Positions 36,841 to 44,630 of a stretch of 64,000 bases of DNA are shown here, piece by piece; positions within the stretch are counted from its first letter, which is position 1, and each line of letters begins with the position of its first letter. Where the stretch lies: contig JANQJF010000055.1 of the NCBI GenBank assembly GCA_028281765.1, forward strand, positions 1-64,000, in the 5' to 3' direction. The translations under genes were made by a program, and so were the position numbers. This DNA is from Planctomycetota bacterium (lineage in GTDB: Bacteria; Planctomycetota; UBA1135; UBA2386). The notes under the pieces were generated by a model. That model had not been told where the DNA came from, did no database searches, and saw only the letters and a list, made by a program, of their open reading frames with translations.

Positions 36841-38676
36841 ATGACCGGCTTCTTCCATCCCAAGCGTCTGGCGGTCACCGCCGTCCTCACGTTGGTACTC
36901 CTCGAGATCGTGCTCCAGGTCGGGGCCCTCGTGGTGTGGTTGACCCACTCCGACGGATCCGACGTCGCGGCGACCGACAACATCGTGCTGTGCGCGGGAG
37001 ACTCGTTCACATACGGCATGGGCGCGCAGACGGCCGACGGCAACTATCCGGCGCAGCTGCAGGCGCGTCTTCGCGAGGAGTTCGGCCCGTCGTGGTCGGT
37101 CGTCAACGTCGGCTACCCGAGCCTCAACTCGCGCGAGATCCTCGAGCGCACGGTTCGCGGCCTGCAAGAGCACAAGGCCCGATTCGTGTGTGTGCTCGCG
37201 GGAAACAATGACGTGTGGTCGCGCCCCAAACCGTTGACGCTCCCGCCGCCGGGTTCCGAAATTCCCGAGACCGAGGGATCGGACCCGGGAGGGTTCCGGT
37301 TCGAGCTCCGCCTGCTCCGGTTCGCGCGATGGCTGTCGGGGAGGTTCGCGGAAGGCCGCGCCGAAGACCCGACCGATCTCGTCGCCGATTCGTCACTCGC
37401 CGGCACGCAGTGGTCCGGCCAGGGCTTCTGGTTGGCATTCGGTGCGGAGGGCGAACTGCAGTTTTCCGGCCCCTCGAACGCGGACAAGCTCGACGGCCAC
37501 TGGACGCAAGACGGAGACACGATCGAGCTCACCGGGCTTGGCATCACCTGCAGGCACGTCGACGACATCCTCATGCTCAACGCGCCGGGTCTGCCGAAGG
37601 CGATCCGGCTGACTCCCCACGAAGCGGAGACCCCGGCTCCGACGCAGGCGGCCCCGAAAGCCGCCCCGCCGAAGCCGACCGTGAACTCGAACAAGCTCGT
37701 CTGGGACGCGATTCGCAAACGCGAATTCGACGCGGCCGAAGCGATCATCCTTCCGGAGCTCGCAGCCGAGCTCGCCGAAACGAAGCCCGACCCGAACGCG
37801 ATCGCGCGATGGCGCTCGGCGCTCGTGAGGGTCTACTCCGGCCTCGGCCAGCGCGAAAAGGCGGAAGCCCAGTGCGCGGACCTCGAGGCGCTGTTCGAGA
37901 GCAACCCCTCCGGATCCCTTGCCGGCAAGGTGCTGTCGTCGCTCGCCACCACGGGCAACGCGGACCGCTGCCTCGAGCTCGGAAAGAGTTACATCGAGCG
38001 CTTCCCGGACAGTCAACAGGTTTGGTCAACGTACGCGTGGCAGCTCTTCCAGCACAGCGACGACTGGGACGGTGCCGTCGCTGCGGCCAAGCGCGCCCTG
38101 GACCTCCTCCCGAAGGACCGCAGCAAGTCGCTCGGGTCTCAGTATCGAACGCTGGTGCAGATGTATCTGCGCCGCGATCCGGAGCAGGCCAGTCGCTACG
38201 CGGTGATGGCGTTCCGCGCGGATCGCGATCGCATGCGCTTCCGGCAGTCGACGCGTTGGTTCAACAGCACGCTCGAGTACGAAGACTTCGAATCCCTGAC
38301 GACGGAGCTCCTCGATGAAGAACTGCGTGAGATCGCCATGGCCGAGTGCGCCATCGGCTTCGGACGCGCCCCGAAGGAGAGCGTGTCGACGACATTCCGA
38401 GCTCATATGAATCAGGTCGTCGCGCACAGCAAAGCCGCTGGCGCCGAGGTCATATTGGTGTCGTATCCCACGGGACGCGCACTGACGGACCCCGAGCTCG
38501 AGGCGCTCGCCGCTGAAGGCACGCCGACGCTGATGCTGCCCGAAGTCTTCCGCGCACAGCAGCACGCAACCCCCGACACCGAGCTGTTCGCGCCAGATGG
38601 ACATTGCAATGACGCCGGGTATGCGTTGATGGCGAACCAGGTGTTCGAACTCATCAAACAACAGCTCGAGAAGTAG
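36841..38676 (+). CDS. SGNH-type esterase interrupted by a helical-repeat insertion
   Basis: This 611-residue protein has an N-terminal membrane anchor (LAVTAVLTLVLLEIVLQVGA). The SGNH blocks are CAGDSFTYGMGA (nucleophile S55), AGNNDVW (block III at about 121-126) and APDGHCNDAGY close to the C-terminus (His near 588). About 450 residues separate the second and third blocks. This insertion holds a small beta part (WLAFGAEGELQFSG) and TPR-like helical pairs (FDAAEAIILPELAAELAE, DWDGAVAAAKRALDLLPKD). The catalytic chain is therefore split in sequence but could close in space. It probably acts on envelope glycans or lipids, outside the membrane. Confidence 0.82.
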   Translation: MTGFFHPKRLAVTAVLTLVLLEIVLQVGALVVWLTHSDGSDVAATDNIVLCAGDSFTYGMGAQTADGNYPAQLQARLREEFGPSWSVVNVGYPSLNSREILERTVRGLQEHKARFVCVLAGNNDVWSRPKPLTLPPPGSEIPETEGSDPGGFRFELRLLRFARWLSGRFAEGRAEDPTDLVADSSLAGTQWSGQGFWLAFGAEGELQFSGPSNADKLDGHWTQDGDTIELTGLGITCRHVDDILMLNAPGLPKAIRLTPHEAETPAPTQAAPKAAPPKPTVNSNKLVWDAIRKREFDAAEAIILPELAAELAETKPDPNAIARWRSALVRVYSGLGQREKAEAQCADLEALFESNPSGSLAGKVLSSLATTGNADRCLELGKSYIERFPDSQQVWSTYAWQLFQHSDDWDGAVAAAKRALDLLPKDRSKSLGSQYRTLVQMYLRRDPEQASRYAVMAFRADRDRMRFRQSTRWFNSTLEYEDFESLTTELLDEELREIAMAECAIGFGRAPKESVSTTFRAHMNQVVAHSKAAGAEVILVSYPTGRALTDPELEALAAEGTPTLMLPEVFRAQQHATPDTELFAPDGHCNDAGYALMANQVFELIKQQLEK

Positions 38677-38832
38677 GAATCCCGTCTGCCGCAACCCCGC
38701 AACCCGCGGTGGCACGGCCGCTGCCGCCACCCACGGGAGACTCCTTGGGGGGCGGCCCCTCGCCCCCGCGGCTCCGCGCGGTAGACTCCTCCACTCCTCG
38801 CGCCCTCCACGCCGCCCTTCCGGAGCCTCTCC

Positions 38833-40170
38833 TTGAAGATCGCAGTCCTCGGCGCCGGCATCTCCGGCGCCACAATCGCCCGCTTGCTCTCGCACGACGG
38901 CCACGACGTGACCGTCCTCGAGAAGTCCGACCGCGCCGGCGGCCTCTGCAAGAGCCGCAAGTTCGGCGACTTCACGTTCGACGAAGCGGGGGGCCACATC
39001 ATGTTCAGCAAGAACGAGAAGGTTCTCGCGTACATGAAGGAGCGGTCGGGCGGCGAAGAGGCGCTGCACGAGACGGTGCGCCAGACGAAGATCCGCTGGC
39101 ACGATCGCTGGGTGCCGTACCCGTTCGAGAACGGCGTCGGCCACCTGACCAAGGAAGCCATCGTCGAGTGCATGGACGGCTACATCGAGTCGTACGTGCA
39201 GCGCCGCCTCGGCACGCCGTGCCCCGAGAACTTCAAGGACTGGATCTACTGGCGCATGGGCGATGGCTTCGCCAAGCACTTCATGGTTCCGTACAACGAG
39301 AAGATCTGGGAGTGCGACCTGGCCGAGATGTCCGCGGGGTGGGTCGCGGGTCGCGTCCCCGAAGCGCCGGTCAAAGACATCCTGTCGTCGGCAATCGGCA
39401 TGGACACCGAGGGCTACACCCATCAGTCGGTGTTCTGGTTCCCGAAGGAAGGCGGCTTCGAGACGATGGTGCGCGGTGTCGTGAACGGCGGCGGCTTCGA
39501 CCTCCAGCTCGAGACTGCGGTCGAGAGCGTGCGTCGCGACGGCGATCGCTACTTCGTCAACGGGGACGAGTACGACCTCGTGATCAACACGGTGCCGCTG
39601 CCGCAGGTCGAGGGGGCGTTCGCCGACATCCCCGACGAGATCCGCAGCGAGATCCGCAAGCTCGTGCCGATCAGCCTCACGAACGTCCTGATCGGCGTCG
39701 AGCTCGACGAACCGATGCCGCCCCTGTCGTGGATCTACCTCCCGTTCAAGGAGCAGGGCCCGACCAACCGGGTGACCTACTTTTCGAACTACGCTCCGGA
39801 CAACGCCCCGGCCGGCCACGGGTCGTTCATGGCCGAAGTCACCTATCGTGGCGACTTCACCCCGACCCAGGACTGGCTCGACTCGGTCGTCACGGGCCTC
39901 GACAACGCGGGGGTCCTCGACAAGCGGCGCGTCGTCCAGGTCAACCACACGCAGAACGAGTTCGCCTACATCGACCAGAACCTGCAGTTCCAGGAGCGTG
40001 TCGACAAGGTGCGCGACTGGTTCGATGCGTCGGGCTACATCACGTTCGGCCGCTTCGGCCGCTACGAGTACCACAACTCCGACCAGTGCATCGCGCGCGC
40101 GTTCGAGGTGTTCGAGCACATCCGCGAGATCGCGAAGTCGGGCGACGAGGCGCGGCCGGTGTTCAGCTAG
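38833..40170 (+). CDS. FAD-dependent oxidoreductase (amine-oxidase/UDP-galactopyranose-mutase-like)
   Basis: This 445-residue protein starts with TTG, with ggag eight bases before. It opens with the dinucleotide-binding fold KIAVLGAGISGATIARLLSH and continues VLEKSDRAGGLCKSRKFGDF and FDEAGGHIMFSKN, the pattern of NAD(P)-binding Rossmann proteins that hold FAD, such as protoporphyrinogen oxidase and UDP-galactopyranose mutase. In the latter the GGHI segment lies near the flavin. The remainder is without a clear substrate motif. It stands alone between an SGNH gene and a convergent low-complexity gene; surface-sugar chemistry is plausible because nearby loci also concern glycans. Confidence 0.85.
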   Translation: MKIAVLGAGISGATIARLLSHDGHDVTVLEKSDRAGGLCKSRKFGDFTFDEAGGHIMFSKNEKVLAYMKERSGGEEALHETVRQTKIRWHDRWVPYPFENGVGHLTKEAIVECMDGYIESYVQRRLGTPCPENFKDWIYWRMGDGFAKHFMVPYNEKIWECDLAEMSAGWVAGRVPEAPVKDILSSAIGMDTEGYTHQSVFWFPKEGGFETMVRGVVNGGGFDLQLETAVESVRRDGDRYFVNGDEYDLVINTVPLPQVEGAFADIPDEIRSEIRKLVPISLTNVLIGVELDEPMPPLSWIYLPFKEQGPTNRVTYFSNYAPDNAPAGHGSFMAEVTYRGDFTPTQDWLDSVVTGLDNAGVLDKRRVVQVNHTQNEFAYIDQNLQFQERVDKVRDWFDASGYITFGRFGRYEYHNSDQCIARAFEVFEHIREIAKSGDEARPVFS

Positions 40171-40185
40171 CGCACAGGGCCCGAC

Positions 40186-41307
40186 TCACGCCGGCGCGCA
40201 GATCGGGCAGGCGACGGACGGCATCCCGGGCGCGAGCGGCTTGAGCGACGCCAGCGCCGACGCAGCCATCGACAGAGCGTTCGGGTCCGGGACCTTCGAC
40301 AGATCGATCGCGCGGAAGTCGGCCGTCGCGACCCGACTCAGATTCGCGTCGAAGTCCGCCGACTGCGACATCTGCATCGACATCGCGGCGTCCATCGAGC
40401 CGGAAGCGCTCGCTGCCGCAGCCGATGAAAGGGACGAGTTCGCAAGGACGTTCGCCGATGCGGCGAGGTTGGCCATCTTCGACGCGCTGAGACTCTGCGC
40501 GCCGGACAGCTGCGTCATCGCGGCAGCCGTCGAACCGGCGATCCCTGGGCTCACCGCGAGCGACGCACTCGCGCTCGGCACGGACTCGAGCATCGACATC
40601 AGCTTGGCCTGATCGCCGGGCGTCGTGAGGTCGAGCCCGAGCGAGTCGCCGACGGACAGCAGCTTGGCGTGCGCCGCGGGATCGAGCTTGGCCGCACCCG
40701 ACGCGCTCATCGCGCCGCTCGCGCTCATCGACGCAGCCGCATTCGCGCTCGCGCTGGCAGCCGCGCTCGCGTCGGCGCTCGCCACGGCCGACGCCATCGC
40801 GGACAGCTTCGCATCCAAATCCGCAGCCCCGTTCGCACTCGTCATGTCGATGCCGAGCACCTTCATGACCACGGCCGCCGCGGACAGCATCGCGCCGAAC
40901 AGCGACAGCGTCGAACCGTAGGCACCGAGCGTCGCCGAGACCGAAGCGAGCGTCGACGGCATCGTCGTGTTCATCGAACCGACCATCGCACCGAGCTGCG
41001 CACTCGCCGTCGGCGACATCGGGTCGATCCCGAGGTCCGCGCACGCCTGCACGAACGCCTCGAGCCGCGCAACCGACGACGCGGTCACCGACGCACTCAG
41101 GTTCGCGTTCGCGGTGCCGCGAACGCTCGCGCTACCGGCCGCGGAACCCCCCGCGGAGGTGAGCCCCGAAGCCAGCAGCCCGGCCGAAGCCGAACCGAGC
41201 TTTGCCGGTTCGACGCCGGGCGGCGCCATCCCCGCCAGGTCGCCGAGCGGCAGTTCCTGGAGACTCGAGACAGCGGCGGCGAGCCGCTCCGCGCACACAC
41301 AGGCCAT
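40186..41307 (-). CDS. Ala/Ser-rich low-complexity protein
   Basis: This is a 373-residue protein of which a large share is Ala and Ser, with stretches such as ASADASAAASASANAAASMS. It has no signal peptide and no clear membrane domain apart from a mildly hydrophobic region near residues 125-150. Cys pairs lie at both ends (CVC at 3-5; CPIC near the C-terminus), with few between. Third positions are GC-rich and the frame is clean, so it is probably translated. The sequence has an alpha-helical, coiled or amyloid-like flavour. No family is recognised, and the two Cys pairs could bind metal or link subunits. Confidence 0.6.
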   Translation of the reverse strand: MACVCAERLAAAVSSLQELPLGDLAGMAPPGVEPAKLGSASAGLLASGLTSAGGSAAGSASVRGTANANLSASVTASSVARLEAFVQACADLGIDPMSPTASAQLGAMVGSMNTTMPSTLASVSATLGAYGSTLSLFGAMLSAAAVVMKVLGIDMTSANGAADLDAKLSAMASAVASADASAAASASANAAASMSASGAMSASGAAKLDPAAHAKLLSVGDSLGLDLTTPGDQAKLMSMLESVPSASASLAVSPGIAGSTAAAMTQLSGAQSLSASKMANLAASANVLANSSLSSAAAASASGSMDAAMSMQMSQSADFDANLSRVATADFRAIDLSKVPDPNALSMAASALASLKPLAPGMPSVACPICAPA

Positions 41308-41373
41308 GCGGCACGTTCTATCGCATGACGCCCCACAACCGGAGCTGCAATCTGCCCCGGCTGCGCGCGACGA

Positions 41374-41973
41374 TCAGCCGCGCCGGAATCCGGCGTAGAG
41401 CCCGAACATCCCGAGCCCGGCGGACGGCAAGCGCCCGGTCAGCAGACCGCGCACCGTCCCGGCTTCATCCCCGATCCGGCCCATGAGCTGATCGAACGCC
41501 TCGCCCATCGCGTTCCATTCGATCGTCACGAACCCCGACAGCTCGAGCGCCATCATCGCGACCGCGAACAGTCCCACGAACGTCAGCGCGATCCGCAGCA
41601 CCATCCGGAACGCCGTCCCGATCGCGAACCCGACGAAGAAGCTGAACCCGAACCGCAGGAACACCGGCGCCCAGTTCGTCTCCTCATCCGGCGGCTCGAT
41701 CTCCTGCCCCTCCGGCAAAATCACCTTGTTGTCCCCGAGCAGCGAGCTCGCCCCCTCCGGAGCCCCCCCGCCAGTCGACGTCACCTGCCCGCCCGAGCCC
41801 GTGGCCGATTCCCCGCCACCCTCGATCCCGAGCAACACGAACCCCAAGACGACACACACCGCCGCCCCCACCAACGCCCACCGCTTCCACTTCGGCTGCT
41901 CCTTGAGCGCCTGCTTCAGCTGCGCCGCCTTCCCCGGCCCCTTCGCATCGGTCTTGCTCGCTGTCTCGGTCAT
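41374..41973 (-). CDS. FUN14-like membrane protein
   Basis: This 199-residue protein starts at ATG 41971-41973 with gggga upstream. A charged head and one helix (WALVGAAVCVVLGFVLLGI) are followed by a Gly/Ser linker. The C-terminal region FGFSFFVGFAIGTAFRMVLR, FVGLFAVAMMALELSGFVTI and AGLGMFGLYAGFRRG matches the layout of the FUN14 family: Gly-rich helices, a strand around IEWNAM, and a final Gly-rich helix. The role in bacteria is unknown. A gene-free block with RNA-like folds lies upstream. Confidence 0.6.
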   Translation of the reverse strand: MTETASKTDAKGPGKAAQLKQALKEQPKWKRWALVGAAVCVVLGFVLLGIEGGGESATGSGGQVTSTGGGAPEGASSLLGDNKVILPEGQEIEPPDEETNWAPVFLRFGFSFFVGFAIGTAFRMVLRIALTFVGLFAVAMMALELSGFVTIEWNAMGEAFDQLMGRIGDEAGTVRGLLTGRLPSAGLGMFGLYAGFRRG

Positions 41974-42029
41974 GTCCCCCGAGCCTACCCCGTCGCCGCC
42001 ACACCACCACCTTCCGGTACGCAACATCG

Positions 42030-42231
42030 CCAGCCGCCGAGGCGAGGTGGGCGCGAGAGTGCGTTCGGACGGCGTGGTGGCAAGAAGGACGACGGAGGCC
42101 CGCGGAGGCGGGGCAACGCCCCGTCGAGCAGGCCGACGGAACCGCGCAGCGGCGGCCGCTCTGCGGCCGGTCCGACGCCGCTACCGCGCCGTCCGGACGT
42201 GCTCTCGTGCCCACCTCGCCTCGGCGGTTGG
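42030..42231 (+). ncRNA. Candidate structured RNA with a 52-bp closing stem
   Basis: Arms at 42030-42081 and 42180-42231 pair along their whole length: 45 of 52 positions are Watson-Crick. All seven exceptions (arm-1 positions 4, 24, 31, 32, 36, 46, 50) are G-U wobbles if the plus strand is transcribed and C-A clashes if the minus strand is. Inside the stem are two hairpins: ggcggggc-aac-gccccgtc at 42107-42125 and one at 42145-42165. This looks like a maintained plus-strand RNA. No known RNA family was recognised and no promoter is evident, so a decayed palindromic mobile element is the alternative. Confidence 0.55.
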
Positions 42232-42245
42232 CGGCTTAAAAGGAG

Positions 42246-42277
42246 GCGAGGCGCGTCCAGAACTGAACGCGCCTCGC
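42246..42277 (+). repeat. Perfect 11-bp hairpin
   Basis: Arms gcgaggcgcgt and acgcgcctcgc enclose a ten-base loop, 14 bases after the 52-bp fold. It may be a second domain of the same RNA or a transcription stop; there is no U-run. Confidence 0.6.
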
Positions 42278-42283
42278 AACAGG

Positions 42284-42313
42284 TCCCTGAGTGGCTCGCA
42301 CTCCGCTCAGGGA
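42284..42313 (+). repeat. 11-bp hairpin following the previous one
   Basis: Arms tccctgagtgg and ccgctcaggga pair fully (one T-G wobble) around an eight-base loop. It is six bases from the preceding hairpin. Together the three folds span 42030-42313. Confidence 0.55.
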
Positions 42314-42650
42314 ACTAAGCGACAAATCCAGGAGGGGACACTAGAGGCAAGACTGTTGGCCGGTTGATCGCGTTCCGACCGTGCATCGGGCATTGCACCC
42401 ATGATCAGACCCCTCTGAGACGGAATGCCAGTCTTTGCGTCCGGTAGCCTCTTCGTGTCGAAGGACTTGTCACTGAATACTTGAGAGAGCGAACAGGAGA
42501 ATGACTTCGTCCTGTTGAGAACGCCCTTAGGACGGAAGCGCGGTCCCGGGAGGTTCCGTGGTTCCCCAAGAAAAACGGGACAGTTCCGGGACGAACACGA
42601 GGAGCCAAGATCTCTTGGCCCCGGCCGCGACCCCCAGCCCCCCGCTTGCG

Positions 42651-44393
42651 TCAGCCACTCTGTGCGGCCCGCCGAATCCGAACGACCGCTCCGGCCCCCT
42701 CGGCGATCATCCAGAGGATCAGCGCCAGCAGGATCGCCGTGACCCCCACCAGGAACCAGTTCTCGGCCCCCAGGAACTCCTGCAGCTTCAGCACGAGCGC
42801 GATCAGGGCGATCCCGGTCACGAACAACATCGGGATCAGGAGCGGCAGGACGGGGCGCTTGCGCTGCCAGAAGTAGAGGCTGAGGACGAGCAGGGTCAGC
42901 GCCGCGAGCATTTGGTTGGACGCGCCGAAGATCGGCCAGAGGACCCAGCCGGCCTTGATCGTCGTCTCGGGAGCCGCGGGGTTCGGCACTTCGACCAGCG
43001 CGAGCAGGATCCCGGGGATCACGGCGATCGCGGTCGCGACGAAGCGATTGGTCAGGGTGCGGATTCCGATCGCCGCGCCGATCTCGGCGACGATGAATCG
43101 CTGGATCCGGGTCGCAGTGTCGAGCGTGGTCGCCGCAAACGAGATCACGAGCACCCCCATCAGGGTCATCGCGAGCTTGGTCGGCAGGCCGAGTTCGTGG
43201 ATCAGCGCACCACCACCCAGCACGAACGCCTGCGCCTTGTTCTGTCCCGCGCTCTTCCAGCTGTCGTAGTAGAGCGACCAGCCGAGGCGGCCTGCGGGCA
43301 CGTCACCCTGAGACGTCAGGCTGCAGTCGCCGGTGAACATCGCGATGCCTGCCGCTGCCGCCATGACCGTTGCGACCGCGAGCGTGCCCTCGCCGAGCAT
43401 GCCACCGTAGCCGACCGCGCGCGCGTCGCGCATGCTCGCGACCTGCTTGCTCGTCGTGCCCGAAGACACGAGGCCGTGGAACCCGCTGATCGCCCCGCAG
43501 GCGATCGTGACGAAAAGCATCGGGATGATCGGCGGCGCACCGTCGGTGGTCGTGCGGAACGCCGGGGCATCGAAGTCCGGATGCGCGATGAACAGACCGA
43601 TGTAGAGCAGCGACAGCCCGACGATCAGCTGATGCGAGTTGATGAAGTCGCGCGGCTGCAGCAGGAGCCATACGGGTAACAGACTCGCGATCGCGGAGTA
43701 GACGAACAGCCCTACGATCCACGACGTCTGCGTCTGCTCCGCCGTCATGCCGGTCAGGTCTTCAACGTCGATCGGCACGAACGTGCCGATCCAGACGAAC
43801 AGGTAGAGGATGCCGAGCGCGACGAGCGACGGCACGAGCGGAGGCACGCCGCGCTTGTGGATCATCACGCCGATGACGATCGCGACGACGATCTCGATGT
43901 TGATCGGTAGCACCGTCGACGGCTGCTTCATGAACAGCCCCGCGACGGCCATCGCGAACACGGCGAGCACCAGCCAGGTCAGCACGAGGACGAAGCACAT
44001 GAACATCAGGCGCACGCGCCCGTTCACGACGCCGCCCGCGATGTCCGCGATCGACCGCCCCTTCTCCCGCAGACTCGCGACGAGCGCCCCGAAGTCGTGC
44101 ATCGCCCCCATGAAGATCGTGCCGAGCACGCACCACAGGAGCGCCGGCACCCAGCCCCAGTAGACCGCGATGCACGGCCCGATGATCGGCGCGGCCCCGG
44201 CGATCGACGTGAAGTGGTGCCCGAACAGCACGTGCTTGTTCGTCGGCACGAAGTCCCGGTCGTCCCGGAACTCGTGCGCCGGCGTGACGATGTCTTCCTG
44301 GTCTTCGTAGATCCGCTCGCCGAGGAAGCGAGCGTAGAACTTGAAGCCGAGGAAGAACGCGATCAGGACGACGGCGGCGACGAGTGCGGCCAA
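42651..44393 (-). CDS. cstA: Carbon starvation protein CstA-type peptide/pyruvate transporter
   Basis: This 580-residue inner-membrane protein starts with TTG, with ggagag four bases upstream. The signature FGHHFTSIAGAAPIIGPCIA (about residues 57-76) and YARFLGERIY plus PTNKHVLFGHH identify CstA. Other marks are GTIFMGAMHDFGALVASLRE and SSGTTSKQ. CstA proteins take up peptides or pyruvate and are induced on carbon limitation. About 15-16 helices are visible, and the length lies between E. coli CstA and the shorter CstA-like proteins. A perfect palindrome 52-75 bases upstream of the start is a likely regulator site. Confidence 0.96.
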   Translation of the reverse strand: MAALVAAVVLIAFFLGFKFYARFLGERIYEDQEDIVTPAHEFRDDRDFVPTNKHVLFGHHFTSIAGAAPIIGPCIAVYWGWVPALLWCVLGTIFMGAMHDFGALVASLREKGRSIADIAGGVVNGRVRLMFMCFVLVLTWLVLAVFAMAVAGLFMKQPSTVLPINIEIVVAIVIGVMIHKRGVPPLVPSLVALGILYLFVWIGTFVPIDVEDLTGMTAEQTQTSWIVGLFVYSAIASLLPVWLLLQPRDFINSHQLIVGLSLLYIGLFIAHPDFDAPAFRTTTDGAPPIIPMLFVTIACGAISGFHGLVSSGTTSKQVASMRDARAVGYGGMLGEGTLAVATVMAAAAGIAMFTGDCSLTSQGDVPAGRLGWSLYYDSWKSAGQNKAQAFVLGGGALIHELGLPTKLAMTLMGVLVISFAATTLDTATRIQRFIVAEIGAAIGIRTLTNRFVATAIAVIPGILLALVEVPNPAAPETTIKAGWVLWPIFGASNQMLAALTLLVLSLYFWQRKRPVLPLLIPMLFVTGIALIALVLKLQEFLGAENWFLVGVTAILLALILWMIAEGAGAVVRIRRAAQSG

Positions 44394-44444
44394 GAAGCTC
44401 TCCGGCTGGGTGACACTTTCGTCTCTGATTAAACACCGACGGTC

Positions 44445-44468
44445 GAGTGTTACGAAACCGTAACACTC
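44445..44468 (-). promoter_or_regulatory. Perfect palindrome upstream of cstA
   Basis: gagtgttacg-aaac-cgtaacactc: two perfect 10-bp arms around four bases, in an AT-richer stretch between cstA and the divergent kinase gene. The centre is about 64 bases from the cstA start. Position and symmetry suggest a dimeric repressor or activator operator. As RNA it could also fold, but there is no terminator-like U-run. Confidence 0.65.
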
Positions 44469-44630
44469 CCTAGCTCAACGCCCGAGCCACGCACTGTGCG
44501 GCGATTCGACACTAGGGCTGCTGCCCCGCCCCATGCAGGCACGCGGCAGACTGTGTAGTCGTGGCGATGCGGAAGCTGATCGTTGGAAGGCACGCGGCGT
44601 CGCCCCCCACGCACGGGTATCCTGCCACCA

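Larger units (their letters stand above)
41974..42650. other. Gene-free block rich in inverted repeats
   Basis: About 680 bases between the FUN14-like gene and the end of cstA (both minus strand) hold no convincing protein gene. The open frames are Arg/Pro-rich and cross the folded elements. Instead there is a 52-bp long-arm fold (42030-42231), two further hairpins (42246-42277 and 42284-42313), and AT-richer sequence to about 42520. Near 42540-42595 loosely repeated gggaggttcc/gggacagttcc strings occur, of the kind found in dispersed palindromes. The elements are listed separately. Confidence 0.7.

Noticed and set aside
42540..42600. Repeated gggaggttcc/gggacagttcc strings as a REP element with a transposase
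   Set aside because: The arms pair only partly, only one locus is visible, and no transposase gene is nearby.
42405..42608. A 67-codon minus-strand frame in the gene-free block
   Set aside because: It starts with TTG, has no ribosome binding site or family features, and its first third runs across loosely palindromic DNA.
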